From Prochlorococcus sp. AG-347-L20 (GTDB taxonomy: Bacteria > Cyanobacteriota > Cyanobacteriia > PCC-6307 > Cyanobiaceae), in contig QCCP01000002.1 of the NCBI GenBank assembly GCA_003281225.1, forward strand, positions 62,001-126,000: DNA of 64,000 bases. Direction: 5' to 3'. The translations under genes and the position numbers were made by a program. Shown here piece by piece: positions 6,876 to 16,744 of this stretch. Every line of letters begins with the position of its first letter. Within the stretch, counting starts at the first letter, position 1. The notes under the pieces are model-generated. The model did no database searches. It was given only the letters and a program-made list of their open reading frames with translations, and was not told the origin of the DNA.

Positions 6876-9209
6876 TTAATCTTTCGGTTTAGCGAGAGGG
6901 AGAAGGCATTTATCTGAATCACAACCTGCTGGTCCTGCTTCAGATAGCTCTCCAACATCATATTTATTAAGAGCGTCAAAGAAATCGTTATTGACTTTCC
7001 TTTCTATTACTTTATTCTGCAATGATATATATTCCTCTTTACTTATTGGTTCAAAGGGCAATCTAGGAAAAGTAGCATTAGCACTAAATCTAGCTAGCAA
7101 TGCTGCTGAAATATATCCCTCATTATTTTCTATTGCATTATGAATAGCCTTAGCTAAATCCTCGATTTCATTTTCTCTAAATTCTACGGTTGCAGAGGTA
7201 TTATGCTCTGTGTAAAATTTCTGAACTTGCATATAAAAATCAAATTGAGCTAATGCTGAGAAATTATTGATGTCTATTTGGTCTGCGCCGTCTATATTTG
7301 CCCAACTAACTTCTGTAGGGATTTCAACTAACCATTCTGTACATCTTGGATCAAATGGATTATCGAGCAAGCAACCATTTTCATCTTTATCAGATTGAGA
7401 TGGAACAACTGAGTAACCATAATCCATGCAAGCTAAAGCAATTGGGTCATTCTTCCTGAAAGTTATTCTTCTTATGAATCTTTGAGCCTTTGGAGGATGC
7501 CATCCTGGAGCCGCTCCAGTAAGAAGACTTTTAGTTCCAGCTGGCTGAACTGTTGTGCATCTATTTGGTCTCCTTAGATTATGCTTATCACAATATTCCC
7601 ATACAGTTTCTTTTACTATTTTTCTCCAAGAATCTAAGAATTTAGCTTCCTTTTCTTTGAAGGCCTTCCCTTCTTCGCTATTTGGCCTTCCTGCTTCCCA
7701 CCATTTCAACCATGGCGTCCCAAAGGCATGGACACAAAAATCAAATAATCCAGTGAAACTAACTCCTACAATAGGATCATATTCCCTACTTTTTCTGTAA
7801 CGCTCAACTTCAAATTCATGATTAAGTAAGCATGCTACAGAAAGAGCGGCTGCTTTAAAAGCTTTTTTTTGCTCTTCAAAATTTCCTGGATCAATCTGAT
7901 TTAAATGAACTTCAGCCAAATTGCAATGGAAATCATTTCCCAAGATCTCCCCACAAGGGTTAAGTCCATATCGGCTCATCCTGTGGTTTAACTCTTCTTC
8001 TGAAAAAGGACCATAACTACTATTTATCCAACTTCTCGCTTCATCCTTGCCTTGTTCTGAGTAGATTTCAATAAATTCCTTCCTCAATTCATCATCTTTG
8101 AGAATATCTGCATTTGACCTTGCGATTGCTTCTGGGGCAAATTGAATGGCTCCCTCACCGGAATGGAATTGTTTTGTTACTGCATCCAAAATAGTTTGGT
8201 AAGTGGGTTTTGTATGGTAAACCCTCGTATGATTGGCCATTCTGAGGGCATCTTTTTCAGGATCTATTCTCCAATTACCATTCTCATCTTGACTCCATAA
8301 ATTTTCTTTCGCTGATGAGGCTTCCTTATCATCTGAAGCAAATTGTCTCATTCCAGCACTTCTTCTTATATTCCCAGCAACAATAGTTACTGCAGCTTCA
8401 TCAATTAATAAACAACACTCTACTGTACTTAATTTCCTGCCAATTGCCTTTCCAAGAAGTGAAGCGACTCTAGAGTAAAGATCTTTCAATTTGATAGGAT
8501 TTGCCATACCACCAAAACCTTTTAATGATTCTCCAGCAGGCCTAATATCTTCCAAATCAATATAAACATCAATTTCTCTTTCAAGACTCTCATTACTTGA
8601 TGCCTCGAGAAGATATTTATAGCTATCTACCCATCCTCTTCTGCTATCTCCAACTTTGATATGAAGGTCTTTCCCTTTGTTTTCTAGTGATGATTTTTCT
8701 TTCCTTTGATCTTTAGGAGTGATTCCAACTTCACTAACTGATTTAATGTTTATTTTGTTTATTACGGTAGGTAAATTGTTTATAAAATGAGGCTCAATTA
8801 TTGCACCTGTGCCACATCCCATCATTGCTAAGTCCATCATCAAAGCAAAGGCTTCCCAATCAATTAAGTTTGTTGAAGTACAGTTGTATGCTCCTGAGAA
8901 ATTTTGGTTCTTATTAATCCAAGGGGTTCCGCCTATCCATAACCATCTTCCTGAAGGTTGAGCTTTTTGGTTACTTTGCATCTCTCTCATTAGGATTAAT
9001 TCTTCTTCAGAAAGTTTTCCTAATTCTTTTAATCCCGATAAATTCCTTTCGCCTACTTCGCTCCAGTTCTCCCTTTTGCCAGATGAAGTTTTTCTACTAT
9101 AAGATCTGAAAAAAACTGGATAAGCAGCTGGCGCAGTCTTTGGAAAATCATCTTTTTTAAGATTATTGGAATTGCTCTCTGAAGAAGCTTTATTTGGTGC
9201 AACAGTCAC
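6876..9209 (-). CDS. nrdJ: Ribonucleotide reductase, class II, adenosylcobalamin-dependent monomeric
   Basis: 777 aa, the usual size of monomeric B12-dependent ribonucleoside-triphosphate reductase. It supplies dNTPs without oxygen or an iron cofactor. Residues seen: the first redox Cys in YNCTSTN (~110), the active-site loop LNPCGEI (~417-423) with the thiyl-radical Cys and catalytic Glu, and the C-terminal reducing pair CDSDKC. The GTG start is preceded by an A/T-rich tract. No cobalamin riboswitch was seen in the 130 bp upstream, so B12 control is not evident. Confidence 0.95.
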   Translation of the reverse strand: MTVAPNKASSESNSNNLKKDDFPKTAPAAYPVFFRSYSRKTSSGKRENWSEVGERNLSGLKELGKLSEEELILMREMQSNQKAQPSGRWLWIGGTPWINKNQNFSGAYNCTSTNLIDWEAFALMMDLAMMGCGTGAIIEPHFINNLPTVINKINIKSVSEVGITPKDQRKEKSSLENKGKDLHIKVGDSRRGWVDSYKYLLEASSNESLEREIDVYIDLEDIRPAGESLKGFGGMANPIKLKDLYSRVASLLGKAIGRKLSTVECCLLIDEAAVTIVAGNIRRSAGMRQFASDDKEASSAKENLWSQDENGNWRIDPEKDALRMANHTRVYHTKPTYQTILDAVTKQFHSGEGAIQFAPEAIARSNADILKDDELRKEFIEIYSEQGKDEARSWINSSYGPFSEEELNHRMSRYGLNPCGEILGNDFHCNLAEVHLNQIDPGNFEEQKKAFKAAALSVACLLNHEFEVERYRKSREYDPIVGVSFTGLFDFCVHAFGTPWLKWWEAGRPNSEEGKAFKEKEAKFLDSWRKIVKETVWEYCDKHNLRRPNRCTTVQPAGTKSLLTGAAPGWHPPKAQRFIRRITFRKNDPIALACMDYGYSVVPSQSDKDENGCLLDNPFDPRCTEWLVEIPTEVSWANIDGADQIDINNFSALAQFDFYMQVQKFYTEHNTSATVEFRENEIEDLAKAIHNAIENNEGYISAALLARFSANATFPRLPFEPISKEEYISLQNKVIERKVNNDFFDALNKYDVGELSEAGPAGCDSDKCLLPLAKPKD

Positions 9210-9344
9210 GATAAAAAAAAACGTATGTAAATAACCCGTACTGGAAGAATAACTCTACCTGTGGCGTCTGCAACTATTCTTACCACTATTTAACGGTTTG
9301 TGTAGAATTATGTTTAATATGAAATCTTTGTTTCAAGAAAGGAT

Positions 9345-10040
9345 ATGGAAAGAGTCCCCGAACCTGAATTAATGGAAGAAAAAGAGCAGGTCATTTCTTA
9401 TGACGAAGCTGATTTTTCAGAAGGGGAAGTTAATCTAATTAATCAAATAAATCAATATCTTTTGAAAAAAAATATTTCTTTGGGTGAAAAAGATTTAATA
9501 GTTGATTTAGGATGTGGCCCGGGAAATATTTCTGAGAAGTTAGCAATAAAATGGCCTAATACTGCAGTCGTAGGAATAGATGGTTCTAAAGAGATGATTT
9601 TGAGAGCAGAATATAATAAAAGTATTTCTAATAATCAAAAAAAATTAAAAAATTTACGTTACATTTGTTCTGACATCAAAGACATTAAATCAAATAATTT
9701 TTTATTTAAAAAAAAAATAAGTTTACTTGTAAGCAACAGTTTGATTCATCACATTACCAATCTTGAAGATTTCTTCAACACAATAAGAAGTTTGTCTAGT
9801 AATATCACTGTTAATTTTCACAAGGACTTAAAAAGGCCATTAGATGAAAAGTCTGCTTTAGAACTCAAAGCACAATGTTCGACAAAATATAATGAGATTT
9901 TAACTAATGATTATTATGCATCTTTAAGAGCTTCTTATACTTTTAAAGAGTTAAAAAATTTTACCTTAGAGAATGATCTAACCTCTTTAGATGTGTTTGA
10001 AGAAGGTGAAAATTATTTAATAGTCTATGGTAATGTTTAA
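9345..10040 (+). CDS. Class I SAM-dependent methyltransferase
   Basis: 231 aa. Motif I is VDLGCGPGNISEKLA (~residues 49-63), the acidic end of beta-2 is VVGIDGS, and a motif IV-like segment LLVSNSLIHH lies near 127. The substrate is unknown. An AAGAAAGGAT ribosome site precedes the ATG. It lies between divergent nrdJ and prfC, 31 bp before the latter, so it may be co-transcribed with prfC. Confidence 0.8.
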   Translation: MERVPEPELMEEKEQVISYDEADFSEGEVNLINQINQYLLKKNISLGEKDLIVDLGCGPGNISEKLAIKWPNTAVVGIDGSKEMILRAEYNKSISNNQKKLKNLRYICSDIKDIKSNNFLFKKKISLLVSNSLIHHITNLEDFFNTIRSLSSNITVNFHKDLKRPLDEKSALELKAQCSTKYNEILTNDYYASLRASYTFKELKNFTLENDLTSLDVFEEGENYLIVYGNV

Positions 10041-10071
10041 GAACTAAGTGAAAGGCCCTTATATTATATAA

Positions 10072-11709
10072 ATGAGCTTAGATACTAAAATTCTAAATAA
10101 TAAAGAAATACTGGATGCGGTAAATAAAAGAAGAAATTTTGCTATTATTTCACATCCAGATGCTGGAAAAACGACTCTTACCGAGAAGCTTCTTTTGTAT
10201 GGAGGTGCCATTCAACAGGCAGGAGCAGTAAAAGCTAGAGGTAATCAGAGAAAAGCAACCTCAGACTGGATGGAACTTGAGAAACAAAGAGGTATTTCTA
10301 TTACATCAACTGTATTGCAATTTGAATATGAAAGATCAGTAATTAATCTATTAGATACACCAGGACACCAAGATTTCTCCGAAGACACTTATAGAACATT
10401 AGCTGCTGCTGATAATGCAGTTATGTTGGAAGATGCTGCTAAAGGACTAGAACCTCAAACTAGAAAATTGTTTGAAGTTTGCAAGATGCGAAAAATACCA
10501 ATATTTACTTTCATAAATAAAATGGATAGACCAGGAAGAGAGCCATTTTCTTTACTTGATGAAATCGAATCAGAACTTGGATTAAATACCCTACCTATAA
10601 ACTGGCCAATTGGGAGTGGCGAGGAATTTAGAGGGGTTATTGATAGATTTTCGAGAGAGGTGATTTTATTTGATAAAGCAGTGAGAGGAAAACAATCGAA
10701 TGAGAAAAGATTAAGTCTTGAAGATAAAGAACTATCAAAATATGTTGAGAGAGATTTACTTGAAAACTCACTTGAAGAATTGGAGGTTCTTGATGAGGCA
10801 GGATCGAAATTTGAAAAAGAAAAAGTTTTTAATGGCTCTTTAACCCCAGTTTTCTTTGGATCTGCCATGACTAATTTTGGCGTAAGGCCATTTTTAGATA
10901 GTTTTTTAAAAATGGCACAAAAACCAACTTCAAGAAATAGTAATAAAGGGGATATTGAACCTGCAAGCGATGAATTTAGTGGGTTTGTTTTTAAGCTTCA
11001 GGCAAATATGGATCCAAAGCACAGAGATAGGGTTGCTTTTATAAGAGTTTGTAGTGGCAAATTTGAAAAGGATATGTCAGTTAAACATTCCAGAACTGGA
11101 AAAACAATTAGATTATCAAGACCACAAAAAATATTTGGGCAAGATAGAGAAGTAGTTGATGATGCCTATCCTGGAGATGTTATTGGTTTAAATAATCCAG
11201 GGATGTTTTCTATTGGAGATACTCTTTATACTGGTGCTCATCTGGAATATGAGGGCATACCATCCTTTAGTCCTGAAATATTCAGCTGGCTAAGAAATCC
11301 AAATCCCTCAGCATTTAAAAACTTTAGAAAGGGTGTTAATGAACTTCGAGAAGAAGGTGCTGTTCAGATTCTTTATGACTTTGATGAGAGTAAAAGAGAC
11401 CCTATACTCGCAGCCGTTGGTCAATTGCAGTTGGAGGTAGTAACTCACAGATTAAAAAGTGAATATGGTGTTGATGCAAATCTTGAAACAATGCCATATC
11501 AATTGGCTAGATGGATTTCTGATGGATGGCCAGCCATTGACAAACTAGGCAGAATATTCAACTGTAAAATAGTTAAAGATTGTTGGAATAGGCCAGTTAT
11601 TCTTTTCAAAAATGAGTGGAATCTAAATCAATTTGTTGAAGACAATAATCAATTAAATTTAAACAAAGTTGCCCCCGTTGTTAGTGGAGTCGAACCAATT
11701 GTTTTATAA
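10072..11709 (+). CDS. prfC: Peptide chain release factor 3
   Basis: 545 aa, full length for RF3, the translational GTPase that removes RF1/RF2 from the ribosome after peptide release. G1 is [14 protein letters not shown] (~residues 25-38), G3 is [15 protein letters not shown]4 is FINKMDR. The RF3-specific C-terminal domain ends the protein. The start is a plain ATG. Confidence 0.95.
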   Translation: MSLDTKILNNKEILDAVNKRRNFAIISHPDAGKTTLTEKLLLYGGAIQQAGAVKARGNQRKATSDWMELEKQRGISITSTVLQFEYERSVINLLDTPGHQDFSEDTYRTLAAADNAVMLEDAAKGLEPQTRKLFEVCKMRKIPIFTFINKMDRPGREPFSLLDEIESELGLNTLPINWPIGSGEEFRGVIDRFSREVILFDKAVRGKQSNEKRLSLEDKELSKYVERDLLENSLEELEVLDEAGSKFEKEKVFNGSLTPVFFGSAMTNFGVRPFLDSFLKMAQKPTSRNSNKGDIEPASDEFSGFVFKLQANMDPKHRDRVAFIRVCSGKFEKDMSVKHSRTGKTIRLSRPQKIFGQDREVVDDAYPGDVIGLNNPGMFSIGDTLYTGAHLEYEGIPSFSPEIFSWLRNPNPSAFKNFRKGVNELREEGAVQILYDFDESKRDPILAAVGQLQLEVVTHRLKSEYGVDANLETMPYQLARWISDGWPAIDKLGRIFNCKIVKDCWNRPVILFKNEWNLNQFVEDNNQLNLNKVAPVVSGVEPIVL

Positions 11710-11760
11710 AGTCTTAATGGATTATAAAATTAGTTAATCTGTTAGTATTGGTAAAAAATT

Positions 11761-12435
11761 TTGGATTCAAACAGTAATAAAAATAATAATGAAAAATCAC
11801 CTTATGAAATTTTAGGTGTAAAAGAGGATGCTGCTTTTGAGGATATTCAGAAGGCAAGAGATATTAAAGTTAAAGAGGCTGGTGAAGATTTAATTTTAAA
11901 AGCGAAAATAGAATCTTCCTTTGATCAATTACTCATGGGGAGTTTGAAAGCCAGGCAATCAGGAAATGTAAGCTATGAAGCTGTGAGTGCCTCAAAAAAA
12001 GAAAAACAAATTAATCAATTTACCAATAATAATTTCCCACTTCTTTCTAAGATAAAAAATTTAAATAATAACTCTAACAATTCAAGTCAGTATAGTCTGC
12101 CAAAAATAACTACCCCCTCATTTGATAATCTTTCAATAAAAATATCTGTTGGGCTATTATTTTTAATTTTGTTATTTATCAGTCCAGACTCTAATAATAG
12201 ACTTTTACTCTCTATTTCAACATTAATACTTACCTATACTCAAATTAAATCAGGGAAAAGATTTATAGGTTCTCTGGGTTGGAGTGTTACGTTTCTCTCG
12301 ATAGGATTAATATTTGGTGGATTGCTTGAAAATAATTCTTTCATTCAGGAAGTATCAAACAACTCTTTATCAATACAAAAAATTCAAAGTATTCCGGCCA
12401 TGGTTATTTTATGGCTAGGCGTAATTTTTTTATGA
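11761..12435 (+). CDS. CPP1-like (DUF3353) J-domain-like membrane protein
   Basis: 224 aa with a TTG start. The N-terminus [18 protein letters not shown] resembles a J-domain without a clear HPD. A linker is followed by three to four hydrophobic spans from ~residue 125. The plant homologue CPP1 acts as a chaperone-like protein for protochlorophyllide reductase; whether this one does is inference. It overlaps the convergent hslO by 6 bp. Confidence 0.75.
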   Translation: MDSNSNKNNNEKSPYEILGVKEDAAFEDIQKARDIKVKEAGEDLILKAKIESSFDQLLMGSLKARQSGNVSYEAVSASKKEKQINQFTNNNFPLLSKIKNLNNNSNNSSQYSLPKITTPSFDNLSIKISVGLLFLILLFISPDSNNRLLLSISTLILTYTQIKSGKRFIGSLGWSVTFLSIGLIFGGLLENNSFIQEVSNNSLSIQKIQSIPAMVILWLGVIFL

Positions 12436-13338
12436 TTGATTTTCTATCATAGATTTAATTTCTTCATAATTTATAAGATATTTATTTTTACAAAATTCAC
12501 AAACCAACTCTGCTTTGCCATCTTTCTTGAGGATGTCCTCCAACTCGCTCTTATCAAGCATTTTCATCGCATTTAAACTTCTTTGTTTGGAACACTTGCA
12601 TTTAAAACTCACTTCTTGAGAACGAGCTTTTTCAGAGATTGATTTATCGTCAATATCGGGAAATATATTTCTAATTAACTCAAGAAGATTATCTTTTGAC
12701 TTAAATAGATCTTCGCTGAAAGAATTAATTTCTTTGCATCTTTCTTCAAGTAGTGAGACTAGCAGAGGGTCAGTATCTTTTTTAGGTAAAACTTGAGCTA
12801 ATAAGCCACCACTACAAATAACACTTTTATTTTGAATTTTTTCTCCAATAAATACAGCAGAGGGCGTTTGCTCTGAATGATATAAATATGAAGCTAAGTC
12901 TTCAGCAATATTCCCATTTACTAATTCAACAGTGCTTGTAAAGGGTTCTCCAAATCCACTATCTCTAATTACATTTAAATATCCTGTACCTAATGCTTTT
13001 GTGAAATCAAAAGAATATTTATTATTATCTATTTTGACTAGGTCCAATTCTAAATTAGGATTCCCTACATAACCCCTAACTTTCCCGTCTCTACCTGCAT
13101 CAACTAGTAATCCCTTTAAAGGTCCGTCAGATCTAACTCTTAAAGTGACTCTCCCATGCATTATTTTCATCGAGCTTGCTAAAAGCAGTGAAGCACTAAA
13201 TGCTCTGCCTAAGATACAGGTGGTTAAGTAAGAAAGACCGTGTCTTTTTTTTGCTTCTAAAGAAGATTCTGTTGTTAAGACCGCAACTAATCTTATTCCT
13301 CCATTGGCTGCAGTAGCCCGAACTATCCTATCCTGCAT
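12430..13338 (-). CDS. hslO: Hsp33 redox-regulated chaperone
   Basis: 302 aa. The N-terminal domain starts [13 protein letters not shown], and the C-terminal zinc module has the CxC (KCKCSKQRS) and CxxC (CEFCKNKY) cysteines. Hsp33 holds unfolded proteins after oxidative stress releases zinc. It begins inside the end of the ABC-ATPase gene (11 bp overlap), so the two are co-transcribed. Confidence 0.93.
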   Translation of the reverse strand: MQDRIVRATAANGGIRLVAVLTTESSLEAKKRHGLSYLTTCILGRAFSASLLLASSMKIMHGRVTLRVRSDGPLKGLLVDAGRDGKVRGYVGNPNLELDLVKIDNNKYSFDFTKALGTGYLNVIRDSGFGEPFTSTVELVNGNIAEDLASYLYHSEQTPSAVFIGEKIQNKSVICSGGLLAQVLPKKDTDPLLVSLLEERCKEINSFSEDLFKSKDNLLELIRNIFPDIDDKSISEKARSQEVSFKCKCSKQRSLNAMKMLDKSELEDILKKDGKAELVCEFCKNKYLINYEEIKSMIENQS

Positions 13339-13975
13339 GATTTTCTTTCATAAAATTTTTGATTTTCCCTTTTTCCAAGAATAATATCCTAGAAGGAATT
13401 CCCTCAAATAAGGCAGGTTCATGAGTAACAATAATAATTGTATTTTTATTTTTTAAATCAAGAATTAAATTCTTCACATCATTTCTCATTGAATAGTCTA
13501 ATCCAGCAGTTGGTTCATCAAGTAAAAGAATTGAGGGGTTTCTAAGTAGTTGAACTGCTACAGCTAACCGCCTTTGTTGTCCGCCACTTAGCTGTTCTGG
13601 TGGTTGAGTCAGATTAATTTTTTTCAAACCAACTTTATTTAAAACTATTTCTATATTTTTTTCTCTTAAAGATTTATGGCCTATTTTTAATTCTTTACCA
13701 ATGGTTGTACCTATAAAGTATCTTTCAGGAAATTGGAATACTACTCCACAAAACCATCTTCTTTGTCTAGAAGACAAAATTTTATTCTTCCAAGTAATTT
13801 TTCCCTTTTGCGGATTTGTTAATCCGCTTATTATTTCGAGTAGTGTTGTTTTCCCAGAACCACTACTGCCGCAAATTAAAATGATTTCATTTTCATGAAC
13901 TTTTAAATTTAAATTGTCTATTATTTTTCTTTCACCAGTTTGAGGTTGATAAGATATTTCTTTTAAATCAAGCAT
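13328..13975 (-). CDS. ABC transporter ATP-binding protein
   Basis: 215 aa, a single nucleotide-binding domain. Walker [10 protein letters not shown] (~36-44), signature [12 protein letters not shown], Walker [13 protein letters not shown] and the H-loop IIVTHEP are all present. No permease gene is adjacent; its partner must lie elsewhere. Similarity in style to CbiO/ECF ATPases is an impression only. It precedes hslO in one operon. Confidence 0.85.
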   Translation of the reverse strand: MLDLKEISYQPQTGERKIIDNLNLKVHENEIILICGSSGSGKTTLLEIISGLTNPQKGKITWKNKILSSRQRRWFCGVVFQFPERYFIGTTIGKELKIGHKSLREKNIEIVLNKVGLKKINLTQPPEQLSGGQQRRLAVAVQLLRNPSILLLDEPTAGLDYSMRNDVKNLILDLKNKNTIIIVTHEPALFEGIPSRILFLEKGKIKNFMKENHAG

Positions 13976-14058
13976 TATTAATTAAGTTATAGGTATGAAT
14001 TTGAATCTAGTAATAACTTACTTATAATAGCTTTAGATCTAAAAAGATATTAGTCAAT

Positions 14059-14502
14059 ATGAATATTATTTTTAGGGAAGTTGATCCTTTTAATTGTTGG
14101 ATATGGATCAGGTTTTCAGAATCACCAACTCAAGACGAAAAAAATTATTTAGATGGTGTTTTTGATAGTTGGTACGTTTTAGGAAGGTTAGGTGGATTTA
14201 ATTCTGAAAATTTGCAAACTCATGAAGAGGGTTCCGATCTAAGTTGGATGTCCTATGATAATGACCAAAAAAATGCATCTCTTCCAGCCTTAATGCATAA
14301 TTTAGGAATTATGGAATATCAAAATCTTTGGGGAAGATGTTGGGTTGATTTTGGAACTTCAGACTCCATTTCAATAGATATATTAATTAATTCTTTGAAT
14401 GAGATATCAAATAATTATGTGAAAATTGAAGAGTTAATTATTGGGGGTGAAAATAGTGATTGGTCAGTTGAAGAGCATGAAGATTTAGTTTTCAAAGATT
14501 AA
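14059..14502 (+). CDS. DUF3531 protein
   Basis: 147 aa. It has the opening FREVDPFNCWIWIRF and the conserved WGRCWVDFGTSD segment of this cyanobacterial and plastid family, whose function is not known to me. It heads a plus-strand run with rsmE (9 bp gap) and the DUF92 gene. Confidence 0.75.
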   Translation: MNIIFREVDPFNCWIWIRFSESPTQDEKNYLDGVFDSWYVLGRLGGFNSENLQTHEEGSDLSWMSYDNDQKNASLPALMHNLGIMEYQNLWGRCWVDFGTSDSISIDILINSLNEISNNYVKIEELIIGGENSDWSVEEHEDLVFKD

Positions 14503-14511
14503 GTGTTTTAG

Positions 14512-15285
14512 ATGGAAGACTTAACAAGATTAATTATTTCCCATGAAAGAATTGAAAATATTAAGAACAATAATTTAGAACTTTCTAAAGAAGAGGCTCA
14601 TTATTTAAATAAAGTAATGAGGATAAAAAATGGTAAAAAAATATTTATAGCTAACGGAGAGGGTTCATTATGGAAAGCTATAAAAGTTAAAAATGATTGT
14701 TTAGAAATAATTAAATCAAAAAAACCTTACTTATTTCAAGAACAAGAAATGCACTTATTAGGAATAGCTGTTGTTATACCAAAAAGTGGTTTTGAGGATA
14801 TTTTAAAAATGTGTACTGAAATAGGAATTGATTATATACAGCCATTATTTTCAGAAAGACAGGTAAACAAAAATTTAAATTTTTCTAGAAAACTTTTGAG
14901 ATGGAATTTAATTATCAATGAAGCTGTTGAGCAAAGTGAGAGATTATGGAAACCATCTATTTTAAATGGAATGGATATTATTGAATGGCTAAAAAGTAGA
15001 GATAATCAAGAAAGAGTTTCAATTTCTATAACTAGAGAAGAAACACTATATGACTTAAATCAATGGTTAAGAAAACAACAAGAGTTTGGAAATAAAAAAG
15101 GAGGTATTTTTTGGAATGTAATTGGTCCTGAAGGAGGTTGGTCCGCTAAAGAAATTGATTTTTTTAAAAAAAATAATATTACCTTTGTTAAGCTTTCCGA
15201 CACTATCTTGAGAACTTCAACGGCTAGTATTAACGCATCATCAATTCTAAATCAGTGGAGAATTGATTTGAAATTAAAGAATTAG
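14512..15285 (+). CDS. rsmE: 16S rRNA (uracil(1498)-N3)-methyltransferase
   Basis: 257 aa SPOUT-type methyltransferase acting on the small-subunit rRNA. The SAM-binding knot shows VIGPEGGWSAKEIDFF and LSDTILRTSTASINA near the C-terminus; the usual RTETA is RTSTA here. The PUA-like N-terminus includes HYLNKVMRIKNGKKI. Confidence 0.88.
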   Translation: MEDLTRLIISHERIENIKNNNLELSKEEAHYLNKVMRIKNGKKIFIANGEGSLWKAIKVKNDCLEIIKSKKPYLFQEQEMHLLGIAVVIPKSGFEDILKMCTEIGIDYIQPLFSERQVNKNLNFSRKLLRWNLIINEAVEQSERLWKPSILNGMDIIEWLKSRDNQERVSISITREETLYDLNQWLRKQQEFGNKKGGIFWNVIGPEGGWSAKEIDFFKKNNITFVKLSDTILRTSTASINASSILNQWRIDLKLKN

Positions 15286-15291
15286 ATAAAT

Positions 15292-16035
15292 ATGGATTTA
15301 ATTAAAAATCAATTTTTTATAGGCTTTTGCATTAATTTTATTTTGATTTACATATTTTGCAGGATTCCTTTGATGACGAAAAGTGGTTGGGTAAGTGCAG
15401 GCATATTAGGCACAATTTTGTGGGGATGTTTGTCTTGGCAGGGATGGATGTCAGTTGTAATTTATTTATTATTTGGATCCCTCGTTACCAAGATAGGTTT
15501 TGAATTTAAAAAAGCACAAGGAATTGCTGAAAAAAGAGGCGGGAGGAGAGGTCCTGAGAATGTATGGGGCTCAGCAGCTACAGGATTATTTCTTGCCATT
15601 ATGACCAAATTTAATGCTACCAACGTAGTGATATTTAAAGTAGGTTTTGCTGCAAGTTTTGCTGCAAAGTTGGCGGATACTTTTGGTAGCGAAATTGGAA
15701 AAAGATTTGGTAAAGACACATACCTAATTACTTCACTTAAAAAGGTGGATAGGGGAACTGAGGGAGGAATAAGTATAGAAGGAACATTAGCTAGTGTTTT
15801 GGGATCAATATTTATGGCTTTTATAATGCTTCGTCTATCAATTATTTCTACAAAATATCATTTTGTAGTTGTTGTAGTTTCTGGATTCTTGGCAACACTT
15901 TCCGAAAGTATTATTGGTGCTAAATTTCAAAACAAATATAAATTAAGTAATGAATTGGTAAATGCTATTCAGACAAGTATTGCTTCTGTTTTTGCTATCT
16001 TTGCTCTTATATTATATTCATATTTTTTAAATTAA
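15292..16035 (+). CDS. DUF92 membrane protein, VTE6-like
   Basis: 247 aa with about six hydrophobic spans. The DUF92 signature includes KRGGRRGPENVWGSA, DTFGSEIG and SLKKVDRGTEGGIS. The plant member VTE6 is reported as a phytyl-phosphate kinase recycling chlorophyll-derived phytol into tocopherol; that role here is inferred from family. It starts 6 bp after rsmE. Confidence 0.78.
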   Translation: MDLIKNQFFIGFCINFILIYIFCRIPLMTKSGWVSAGILGTILWGCLSWQGWMSVVIYLLFGSLVTKIGFEFKKAQGIAEKRGGRRGPENVWGSAATGLFLAIMTKFNATNVVIFKVGFAASFAAKLADTFGSEIGKRFGKDTYLITSLKKVDRGTEGGISIEGTLASVLGSIFMAFIMLRLSIISTKYHFVVVVVSGFLATLSESIIGAKFQNKYKLSNELVNAIQTSIASVFAIFALILYSYFLN

Positions 16036-16051
16036 TAATATTTGGAAAGAT

Positions 16052-16702
16052 CTAAGATCCCTTCCATTTTTTAAGAATCTCCCAGCTTTTAAGTCTTTGG
16101 AAAAGCCAGAAATGACCGTCGGAATTTAGATGAATTCCATCATGCGTAATCCAATTTTTACTCCTTTTATCAGAGTACATTTCTCTAAAAGTAGGAAGAA
16201 ATGGAACATTCTGATTGAGGCATACTTCCTCCATTCTCCTTTCATAAGAATTACAAAAATCATTTGAGTACCATAGACATCCTGCGAACGGCATTTTGCT
16301 TTCGTCAACTGGTGTCAAACCAATAACAAATACATTTGTTTGAGAGTTCATTGCATTAATTAGCCTCTCTAATCCATATTCAAATCCATCTATATCTAAT
16401 TGATGTCTTCCATTTATCTGACCAATTGCTGCAGTGTCGTTAAGACCTACATTTAGTAGGATTGCTTTAGGTTTATTTCTTCTCGTTTCTCCTCTAGATG
16501 ACCATTCTTTTTCCCATCTAGATGAAACTTTTTCTATCCCATCTCCCCTAACGCCAAGTTGATAAATAACTGGCCCATTTTGGTTATTACCCCAATCTTT
16601 TCTAAGCCTCTCACACCATCCACCACCCTCATTATCTCCCCATCCATAAACTGAGCTATCTCCAATTACAACAAGCTGTTTTGGTAAACTAATCACTATC
16701 AC
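16052..16702 (-). CDS. GDSL/SGNH-family hydrolase
   Basis: 216 aa, GTG start (another GTG two codons later). Block I is VVIGDSSVYGWG with the nucleophile Ser, the oxyanion Asn is in LLNVGLND, and the catalytic Asp/His pair is in THDGIHLNSDGH. No signal peptide is seen, so it is probably cytosolic. Substrate is unknown (lipase, esterase or carbohydrate esterase). Confidence 0.85.
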   Translation of the reverse strand: MIVISLPKQLVVIGDSSVYGWGDNEGGGWCERLRKDWGNNQNGPVIYQLGVRGDGIEKVSSRWEKEWSSRGETRRNKPKAILLNVGLNDTAAIGQINGRHQLDIDGFEYGLERLINAMNSQTNVFVIGLTPVDESKMPFAGCLWYSNDFCNSYERRMEEVCLNQNVPFLPTFREMYSDKRSKNWITHDGIHLNSDGHFWLFQRLKSWEILKKWKGS

Positions 16703-16744
16703 CGGAAAAAATAATTACTTGATTTAACAAATTATTCTTACAAA

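Noticed and set aside
9210-9344. Cobalamin riboswitch before nrdJ
   Set aside because: No B12-box or matching stem-loops could be found in this short gap.
10455-10868. 137-codon minus-strand ORF inside prfC
   Set aside because: Ser/Leu-rich antisense shadow of a well-conserved gene.
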